Shown one piece after another: positions 6,026-11,073 of a stretch of DNA of 11,073 nucleotides. The notes beneath the pieces are model-generated. The model was not told where the DNA came from. It did no database searches and saw only the letters and a list, made by a program, of their open reading frames with translations. The stretch covers positions 1 through 11,073 of the forward strand of contig JAHKAQ010000007.1 in assembly GCA_018825765.1 (NCBI GenBank), read 5' to 3'. The position numbers were made by a program, and so were the translations under genes. This DNA is from Patescibacteria group bacterium (GTDB lineage: Bacteria; Patescibacteriota; Minisyncoccia; CAIUEV01; JAHKAQ01). Every line of letters starts with the position of its first letter. The first letter of the stretch is position 1.

Positions 6026-7444
6026 CTATATCCCAAACTCAATTCCGGCCCAGGCCCGGGATCCAAACCAATTTGAAACTCCAATCATATAGCGCGAAAC
6101 CCACTTCGCCCAAAAAGCAAAAAACCCGGCCAGGGGCAGTCCCAAAGCTTGCGTCAAAATCGCCGCGCCGCCTAGAAAAATTACGTAAAACACCGCTTGA
6201 AAAACCAGAATATTAGCCAGAACCGCGACCAATGAAAAATAACCAAAATAATAAATCGAAAACACCGCGGTCGCGGCCTGCGCCGCCAAACTGGCCGCGG
6301 CTGTTTTTCTAAGTCCCAAATTATCCGGCACCCAGCCAAGTTTCTTATAAAAAACCGATCCCAAATTCACTAACCCCCACACCGCCGAAAAAGAAAGCCA
6401 AAAACCCGCGTCATGCCAAACAACCAGGGGATTATAAAAAACAATTACACTGGCCGAAAAACAAAGCAGATTATTCATCCAGATTTTTCTACCGCAAATT
6501 TTTGCCAAAAACCCCAAACCGGCCATAATAAAAGCCCTTATCGCTGAAACCGGCGCTCCAACCAGAACAACAAAGCAAAAAACAATCCCGCCGCAAAAAA
6601 CAAAAGCCGCTTTTCTCGGAAATCCCAAAGAAAAAACCAGCATAAAAATAAGATCAGCGATAATCGCGATATGCATGCCGGAAATTGCCACCAAATGAGA
6701 AACCCCGGCTAAACGAAAATTATCCTGCGTCTTCTGATCTATTTCACTTTTATCCCCGGTCAAAAGAGCCTGGATCAATCCTCGCTCCGGTCCAGACCAC
6801 AGCCGGCCGATTGTCATAAAAATCCCCTGTCTGACCCCAAGAATACTGCGCCCGAATTTTTGCCAAAAAGACATTCTTTCTACCGCTATCCTGCCGCCCA
6901 GCGCCTTTCCCATTCGCGCGTCATCCAAAATCGCCCATACCCCCTGTTTTCTTAAATACCCTTTATAATCAAATTCAGAAAAATTTTCAGGCTCTTGAAC
7001 TTTCCCTTGAAAACTAATCTCGTCTCCCAAATTTAAAAATTCCTCTCCTTGATATTTGAATAAATTTATCAACAATTTCCCTTTATATTCCTTCCCTCCA
7101 ATTTCCAAATCGCCGACCTCTAATCTAAGATTTTCATTTTTCTTCTTGCAATTCATAATCTTCCCCCGGCCCGAAACCTCACTCCCAAACAAGTTGCAAA
7201 TCACGCCGCCCGGGCAATCAACCAAAAACCGGCCCGCCCAATAAATCCCAAACAAAAAAACAAATCCGGCCAAAACTAGCTTTGGGCCCAGATAATTCTT
7301 GCCTGAAAATAAAAACCAAATCCCGGCCGTAAAAACTCCGGCCAGCGCTATCGCCCTCAAACCAAAAACAACATATTTCCCGGCTAAAATTCCAGCCATA
7401 AAACATAAATTGCCCGCGATAAGCCAAAATTTTTTCCCGGTCAT
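6026..7444 (-). CDS. comEC: ComEC/Rec2 channel protein (competence DNA-uptake pore) without the C-terminal nuclease-like domain
   Basis: ComEC carries single-stranded DNA across the cytoplasmic membrane during natural transformation. The 472-residue protein has three N-terminal hydrophobic segments (about 7-72), an extracytoplasmic OB-like region (about 85-180, of the DUF4131 type), and then the multi-helix competence domain. Diagnostic motifs are ALLTGDKS (226-233), GVSHLVAISGMHIAI (247-261), GAPVSAIRA (296-304) and DAGFWLSFSAVWG (345-357), then a run of C-terminal helices including FGYFSLVAVLANIL. The protein ends after the membrane domain. The beta-lactamase domain, present in longer ComEC proteins, is encoded by the next gene. 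murD lies 102 bases upstream with a hairpin and possible promoter between. The ATG lacks a Shine-Dalgarno sequence. With the pilin in the same window this supports DNA uptake ability. Confidence 0.93.
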   Translation of the reverse strand: MTGKKFWLIAGNLCFMAGILAGKYVVFGLRAIALAGVFTAGIWFLFSGKNYLGPKLVLAGFVFLFGIYWAGRFLVDCPGGVICNLFGSEVSGRGKIMNCKKKNENLRLEVGDLEIGGKEYKGKLLINLFKYQGEEFLNLGDEISFQGKVQEPENFSEFDYKGYLRKQGVWAILDDARMGKALGGRIAVERMSFWQKFGRSILGVRQGIFMTIGRLWSGPERGLIQALLTGDKSEIDQKTQDNFRLAGVSHLVAISGMHIAIIADLIFMLVFSLGFPRKAAFVFCGGIVFCFVVLVGAPVSAIRAFIMAGLGFLAKICGRKIWMNNLLCFSASVIVFYNPLVVWHDAGFWLSFSAVWGLVNLGSVFYKKLGWVPDNLGLRKTAAASLAAQAATAVFSIYYFGYFSLVAVLANILVFQAVFYVIFLGGAAILTQALGLPLAGFFAFWAKWVSRYMIGVSNWFGSRAWAGIEFGI

Positions 7445-7461
7445 GATTTAATTAAACATAA

Positions 7462-7480
7462 AAGAGTCCTGCCGACTCTT
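7462..7480 (-). terminator. Hairpin between murD and comEC, possible rho-independent terminator or leader element
   Basis: On the minus strand AAGAGTC and GACTCTT form a perfect 7-pair stem around the loop GGCAG, followed by TTATG and further T-rich sequence. This could end transcription after murD. It lies only about 17 bases before the comEC ATG and downstream of a possible comEC promoter, so it could instead be a 5' leader hairpin that affects comEC expression. Confidence 0.4.
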
Positions 7481-7495
7481 AAATTTAACAAATCA

Positions 7496-7524
7496 ATTCT
7501 AAAAAAAGACCAAAAAAAATCTAA
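7496..7524 (-). promoter_or_regulatory. Possible comEC promoter
   Basis: On the minus strand TTAGAT (7524-7519) is followed after 17 bases, mostly T, by TAGAAT (7501-7496), which matches TATAAT at five of six positions. The predicted start, near 7489, would leave a leader of about 45 bases that contains the 7-pair hairpin. The -35 match is weak and the gap is AT-rich, so chance is a real possibility. Confidence 0.25.
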
Positions 7525-7546
7525 AATCTATTTATCATGAAACCCG

Positions 7547-8944
7547 TTATAATTCTTCCACTGCTTGTTTGAACGCTTCGCCCCGCTCAAATTCATTTTC
7601 AAACATGCCAAAGCTGGCGCACCCCGGGCTTAAAAGCACCACTTCTCCCGGACCAGCTTCCGAAGCCGCCATCCGCACCGCCTGTTCCATGTTATCCGCT
7701 GTCTTGAACTCATATTCCCCGATTTCCTCCGGAATATTTTTTCTTAAAAATTTCACAAGACGATCAGTTCCCTTGCCTGGCAATAAAATAAGCCCCTTTA
7801 CTTTTTCAATAATTTTTTTCGCCATATCATTAAAATCAAGCCCCTTGTCTGATCCGCCCGCGATAAGAAAAACCGAACTCTTAAAAGAATCAAGGGCGTT
7901 TACAGCCGCTTCCGGGGTAGTTGCCGTAGTATCATTCACGTAAATCACCCCGTCTTTTTCCTCTATTACTTCCAGGCGGTGCTCCAGCCCCTTAAAAGAC
8001 TCCACCGCCTTTTTAATATCAGTCAATTTTATCCCGGCCGCCAACGCGGCCGCGGCCGCGGCCATTATATTGTAAATCCGGTGCTTGCCGATAATTTTTA
8101 TCTTATTTAGCTCTATCAATTCCTCCTGCTCTTCTTTGACTTTTATCCAGATCCTGCCCTCGCTTACAAATACCACTCGACTGCCCCCCAGTCTGTTCAT
8201 GGAAAAAAACCATACTTTTGACTTTACCCTGGAAGCCCATTCCCGCAATTTCTCGTCGTCGTAATTTAAAACCGCGTAATCATCGCTGGTTTGATATCTA
8301 ACAATCGTCTCTTTGGCCTTGTGATAATCTTCTGTGTTGTCATAGCGATTCAGGTGATCTTTCATCAAATTTGTCACCACCGCTATTTTCGGGCTCTTTT
8401 TATGTTGTTCAATCCCTTCCAGCTGAAAGCTTGAAAGCTCAACCACTATCCAGTAATTCTTTTTTACCTGCTCTAAAATATCGAGCAACGGCTTATTTGA
8501 AATATTACCTCCCAGCAATGCCTTTTGTCCGGCTGTTTTAAAAATCTCATATACCAATTGAGTGGTCGTGGATTTCCCCCGCGTACCAGTAACGCCCACT
8601 ACTGGGCTTTTCACCATCTCAAAAAAAACCCCGGCTTCAGTGTCAATCAGCACCTCATTTCTTCTCGCCATTTCCAAATACTTCGAATTACCCGGCACTC
8701 CCGGGCCTTTTATCACCAGATTAACTTTAGTAAAATCTTCCGGCCGGTGCTGGCCCAAAACATATTTTATTCCCTTAAATTTCTCAAGCTTTTCCATTGA
8801 ACTTTTTAATCTTTCCCCGGGCTTTATGTCTGTTATTATAATTTTAGCCCCCTGCTTATAAAAAAATTTAGCGGCTGACACACCGCTTCCCTGCAACCCT
8901 AAACCCATAATTGTAACCTTTTTATTTTTTAAATCAAAGCCCAT
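7547..8944 (-). CDS. murD: UDP-N-acetylmuramoyl-L-alanine--D-glutamate ligase
   Basis: MurD adds D-glutamate to UDP-MurNAc-L-Ala in the cytoplasm, using ATP, in peptidoglycan precursor synthesis. The 465-residue protein has the three Mur-ligase domains: an N-terminal Rossmann-like fold with GLGLQGSG (14-21), the central ATPase with GVTGTRGKSTTT (117-128), ELSSFQLE (169-176), TNLMKDHLNRY (191-201, His197) and a likely carbamylated Lys211 in YHKAK, and a C-terminal domain with GLEHRLE (319-325), IAGGSDKG (361-368) and LSPGCASFGMFENEFERG (438-455). The last segment is typical of MurD rather than MurC, E or F. The loop usually written NDSKATN reads NDTTATT (337-343), so Thr340 replaces Lys. A six-alanine run (295-300) is encoded by repeated GCGGCC near 8044-8061. 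It starts 42 bases after the amidohydrolase gene. Confidence 0.94.
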   Translation of the reverse strand: MGFDLKNKKVTIMGLGLQGSGVSAAKFFYKQGAKIIITDIKPGERLKSSMEKLEKFKGIKYVLGQHRPEDFTKVNLVIKGPGVPGNSKYLEMARRNEVLIDTEAGVFFEMVKSPVVGVTGTRGKSTTTQLVYEIFKTAGQKALLGGNISNKPLLDILEQVKKNYWIVVELSSFQLEGIEQHKKSPKIAVVTNLMKDHLNRYDNTEDYHKAKETIVRYQTSDDYAVLNYDDEKLREWASRVKSKVWFFSMNRLGGSRVVFVSEGRIWIKVKEEQEELIELNKIKIIGKHRIYNIMAAAAAALAAGIKLTDIKKAVESFKGLEHRLEVIEEKDGVIYVNDTTATTPEAAVNALDSFKSSVFLIAGGSDKGLDFNDMAKKIIEKVKGLILLPGKGTDRLVKFLRKNIPEEIGEYEFKTADNMEQAVRMAASEAGPGEVVLLSPGCASFGMFENEFERGEAFKQAVEEL

Positions 8945-8986
8945 CCTGTAAATTAAACCAAAAAAATAAAAACCATAATATAAATA

Positions 8987-10570
8987 CTACTGGGCGGCAA
9001 TCCCTCTAAACACCGTTCCTGCTTTCTTGCCTGTCAATTTTCCGCCTTCAATCGCCTGCTCTCCTCCAACAAATAACTCTCTTATACCCTCTGAATAACT
9101 GAAAGGATTTTCTATGCTGGCTTTGTCTTTTAATTCTTTTTGAAAAAATACCGCGATATCCGCCCTTTTTCCTTTTTCCAGGGTTCCTGTTTGTTTTATT
9201 ATCCCGTATTTTTTAGCCGGAATTTCCGTTATCTTCCTGATCGCTTTCTCTAAAGTTAAAGTCCTTTTTAAAAAAACATACTCTCGCAAATATTTAGGCA
9301 TAGCCCCAAAACAACGAGGGTGAACTAGGTTTCCACTTCGCCGGAAACTATCAGCGTAACCCGCCCCGTTTGTGGCCACAACAGCATACTCTTTTGCCAC
9401 TGCTTTTTCAACGTTTTTAGGATTCATCATCTCTGTTATAGTAGTTATTCTGTCGTCTGACGCCACAATCAGATCAACTACCACTTCTTCCGCGCTCCTT
9501 TCCTGATTTTTCGCCATATCCGAAACCCGTCGATGCTGTAAAACCCGACCCAGCTTAGAATTTGCGATAATGATCTTCCCGTAATCGAAATCACTGCTCC
9601 TCATCTCTTCGATCACTTTACTCTTTGTGGCTTTGTTCTTCAATCTCTTTATTAAGGCCTCTTTTCCTCCTTCAGCCACCCAGGCCGGTAAAAGAATATA
9701 TAAGACAGATCCAGTTTCAACATATGGATAAACATCAAAATTCACTTCAAGACCCTCGTTCCTTGCCTCGTCTATCAATTCCAGCGCCCTATCCATCAAT
9801 TTCCAGTTCTTTCTGCCGCAAGCCTTTAAATGAGATATCTGAAGACTTACTCCTGTTTTTCGAGCCACTTCTATGGCCTCTTTAATCGAATTTACCAGCT
9901 CCCCGCCTTCCTGGCGGATATGAGTGGCGTATATCCCGCCTCTTTTTTCCACCGCTTCAGCCAGTCTCCTGAATTCCGCTTTATCCGCTACGCGCGCGTG
10001 ACTATAAACCAACCCGGTGGAAAGACCCAGCGCCCCTTGATCTAACGCGTGGTCTAATCCTCCAATCATCATCTTTAGTTCATCCTCCCTTAATTGTCTT
10101 ATCTCGTCCCCCGCCAGCGCCCGCCGAAGCGTGGAATGCCCCACTAAGCTTCCAAAATTTAAAGCAAGCTTCAGTCCGTCTAAAAATTCCAAAAATTCAC
10201 TAAAACTGGCCCAATGAACTTGAGCCTTGGAAATATCAGCGTATTTTTGAATCGATCTTATAGCCTCGTCAGTGATAAGAGGCGCCAAAGACGATCCACA
10301 ATTTCCGCCGATTATTGTGGTAATTCCCTGAGTCAATAGGCTTTCCTGCCCGGGAAAATCAAAAAGCGTCCAGTGAGTGTCTGAATGATTATTCACATCG
10401 ATAAAACCTGGACATACTATCATTCCCGAACAATCTATTACCTGAAAATCTCCAGTTTCATCTAAATTCCCTATATCCTCAATCTTTTCCCCGTCAATCA
10501 GCACGTCTCCTTCCACGGCCAAACGCCCGGTGCCATCAATAATTTTTCCGTCCTTCAAAAGATAACGCAT
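8987..10570 (-). CDS. N-acyl-D-amino-acid deacylase-like amidohydrolase, with altered metal and catalytic residues
   Basis: The 527-residue protein belongs to the amidohydrolase superfamily, nearest to D-aminoacylases, which release D-amino acids from N-acyl derivatives. Family features are the N-terminal beta-sandwich (KDGKIIDGTG, 6-15), PGFID (54-58), the GGNCG loop with the metal-bridging Cys91, His217 (ATHIRQE), His247 (ISHLKA), HPRCFGAMP (418-426) and a C-terminal GTLEKGKRADIAVF segment (462-475) that completes the sandwich. Two key residues differ. The HxH metal motif after PGFIDV is NNH, so Asn60 replaces the first His, and the catalytic Asp in the usual SDG motif is Asn401 (TNG). The enzyme may use one metal, have a different activity, or be a binding protein. 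I recall a similarly altered subfamily in Patescibacteria. It lies between the pilin gene (28 bases) and murD (42 bases). A D-amino-acid or peptidoglycan salvage role is inference from context. Confidence 0.82.
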   Translation of the reverse strand: MRYLLKDGKIIDGTGRLAVEGDVLIDGEKIEDIGNLDETGDFQVIDCSGMIVCPGFIDVNNHSDTHWTLFDFPGQESLLTQGITTIIGGNCGSSLAPLITDEAIRSIQKYADISKAQVHWASFSEFLEFLDGLKLALNFGSLVGHSTLRRALAGDEIRQLREDELKMMIGGLDHALDQGALGLSTGLVYSHARVADKAEFRRLAEAVEKRGGIYATHIRQEGGELVNSIKEAIEVARKTGVSLQISHLKACGRKNWKLMDRALELIDEARNEGLEVNFDVYPYVETGSVLYILLPAWVAEGGKEALIKRLKNKATKSKVIEEMRSSDFDYGKIIIANSKLGRVLQHRRVSDMAKNQERSAEEVVVDLIVASDDRITTITEMMNPKNVEKAVAKEYAVVATNGAGYADSFRRSGNLVHPRCFGAMPKYLREYVFLKRTLTLEKAIRKITEIPAKKYGIIKQTGTLEKGKRADIAVFFQKELKDKASIENPFSYSEGIRELFVGGEQAIEGGKLTGKKAGTVFRGIAAQ

Positions 10571-10598
10571 ATAATAAGTCTATTACCAAATCATCTGC

Positions 10599-10985
10599 CT
10601 AATCATTGCAATCCACGGATTTTGTCGCGCCAGATTCGACCTCGGATCGATAAGTAAGCTGACAATTATTATTTCCCGTCCCTGTGGGCGTGTAAGTGTA
10701 AGAATAAGTCGTAGGCAAAGGATCTTTTATGTTGGCTATATCCAAATAATCCCCCAAGTAATTCCCCAGCGTGCTCCAGTTTCCTGAAGGATAACTTCCT
10801 TTTTTGTCGGCATACATGTTCAATGCCAGTCTAACCGACTCAATGTCTGCCACTCTTTTCTTATCCCGGCTGGTTTTCAAAGTCTGTCTATAAGAAACAA
10901 TCGCTAGCGTAGCCAAAATTCCAATAATTGCCACCACGACCATCATCTCAATCAAAGTAAAGCCTGAGATTTTTCTTTTACTCAT
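10599..10985 (-). CDS. Type IV pilin or type II secretion-like pseudopilin
   Basis: The 128-residue protein is a class III prepilin. A short basic leader, MSKRKISG, is cleaved before Phe9 at the site G/FTLIE, with the required Glu at mature position 5 (Glu13). A long hydrophobic N-terminal helix follows (about 10-31). Next is the pseudopilin-like segment SRDKKRVADIESVRLALNMY (39-58) and KKGSYPS (61-67), as in GspG/PilA-type major subunits. Cys108 and Cys126 near the C-terminus could form a disulphide-closed loop. It would need a PilD-type peptidase and an assembly ATPase, which are not in this window. It lies 28 bases before the amidohydrolase gene and 28 bases after gap, all on one strand. 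The ATG has only an A-rich upstream region. Together with comEC it suggests a pilus-assisted DNA-uptake pathway, although adhesion or secretion are equally open. Confidence 0.9.
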   Translation of the reverse strand: MSKRKISGFTLIEMMVVVAIIGILATLAIVSYRQTLKTSRDKKRVADIESVRLALNMYADKKGSYPSGNWSTLGNYLGDYLDIANIKDPLPTTYSYTYTPTGTGNNNCQLTYRSEVESGATKSVDCND

Positions 10986-11013
10986 TTGTTTTTTTAATTT
11001 TAATTTTTCAAGC

Positions 11014-11073
11014 CTATCTCGCTATATATTCAGCCAAATCAATCAATCTTTCAGAATAACCCCATTCATTATC
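11014..11073 (-). CDS. gap: Glyceraldehyde-3-phosphate dehydrogenase, C-terminal 19 residues (gene runs off the right edge)
   Basis: Only the end of the gene is visible. Reading leftward it gives DNEWGYSERLIDLAEYIAR followed by TAG, which is the characteristic C-terminus of the glycolytic enzyme (the family pattern is WYDNEWGYSxRxxDLxxYI). The enzyme oxidises glyceraldehyde 3-phosphate with NAD(P) and phosphate. The pilin gene follows after 28 bases. The short visible segment is highly conserved, so the family call is good, but subtype and cofactor preference cannot be judged. Confidence 0.87.
   Translation of the reverse strand, partial: DNEWGYSERLIDLAEYIAR

Noticed and set aside
6001..6216. 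A 71-codon plus-strand open frame beginning in the comEC hairpin
   Set aside because: It is antisense to the comEC C-terminus, Pro/Lys-rich and without a binding site; no family resemblance.
7569..7943. A 124-codon open frame on the plus strand
   Set aside because: It is antisense to the murD C-terminal domain, Ser/Pro-rich as expected of a shadow frame, and has no supporting start signals.
8040..8064. GCGGCC tandem repeat resembling a microsatellite
   Set aside because: It encodes the alanine run in a helix of MurD in frame and is short, so it is explained by coding sequence.
8525..8861. Two overlapping plus-strand open frames of 91 and 99 codons
   Set aside because: They are antisense to the murD N-terminal and ATPase regions and overlap each other in different frames, so they are shadows.
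9625..10045. Plus-strand open frames of 86 and 71 codons opposite the amidohydrolase
   Set aside because: They are antisense to a well conserved gene and have no start signals.
1..11073. CRISPR array, tRNA, rRNA, insertion sequence, toxin-antitoxin or defence island
   Set aside because: No regularly spaced repeats, cloverleaf-like sequence with a CCA end, transposase frame, terminal inverted repeats or recognisable defence protein were seen.

Overview
The window looks like a chromosomal segment of a Candidate Phyla Radiation (Patescibacteria) bacterium. The reasons are an AT-rich genome with very short intergenic gaps, start codons that mostly lack Shine-Dalgarno sequences, a competence-type ComEC split into separate channel and metallo-beta-lactamase genes, a lone type IV pilin, and a divergent D-aminoacylase-like protein of a kind I associate with that group. 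TGA is used as a stop (for example at the ends of rpsG and the HD-domain gene), which argues against the UGA-glycine code of Gracilibacteria and Absconditabacteria. Lineage below phylum cannot be fixed from this sequence. All genes but one are on the minus strand, so the layout is best read from right to left.

Right part (11073 to 7547, minus strand): the last 19 codons of a glyceraldehyde-3-phosphate dehydrogenase gene (gap), then a type IV pilin/pseudopilin, an N-acyl-D-amino-acid deacylase-like amidohydrolase, and murD, the D-glutamate-adding ligase of peptidoglycan synthesis. Pairing a D-amino-acid amidohydrolase with murD suggests a cell-wall or D-amino-acid theme, but the amidohydrolase has Asn at two positions where the family normally has a metal-binding His and a catalytic Asp.

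Middle (7524 to 5100, minus strand): comEC comes as two consecutive genes, the membrane channel and a separately anchored metallo-beta-lactamase-fold protein. An RNA hairpin sits between them and another lies in front of the channel gene. With the pilin, this points to DNA uptake. A single plus-strand gene of 78 codons (4858-5094) meets the nuclease-like gene tail to tail, five bases apart, and is divergent from ndk.

Left part (4760 to 1, minus strand): ndk, then the str operon rpsL-rpsG-fusA from a promoter with a consensus TTGACA box. Where tuf often follows fusA, there is an HD-domain phosphohydrolase, then two overlapping unknown small genes that run off the left edge. Those two have recognisable Shine-Dalgarno sequences, unlike nearly everything else here.

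I see no CRISPR array, tRNA, rRNA, insertion sequence, phage gene or defence system. The most notable points are in the translation genes: EF-G has NKIN instead of NKxD and no recognisable G5 (SAL/SAK) motif, and S12 has Pro in place of the conserved Lys of the streptomycin loop.
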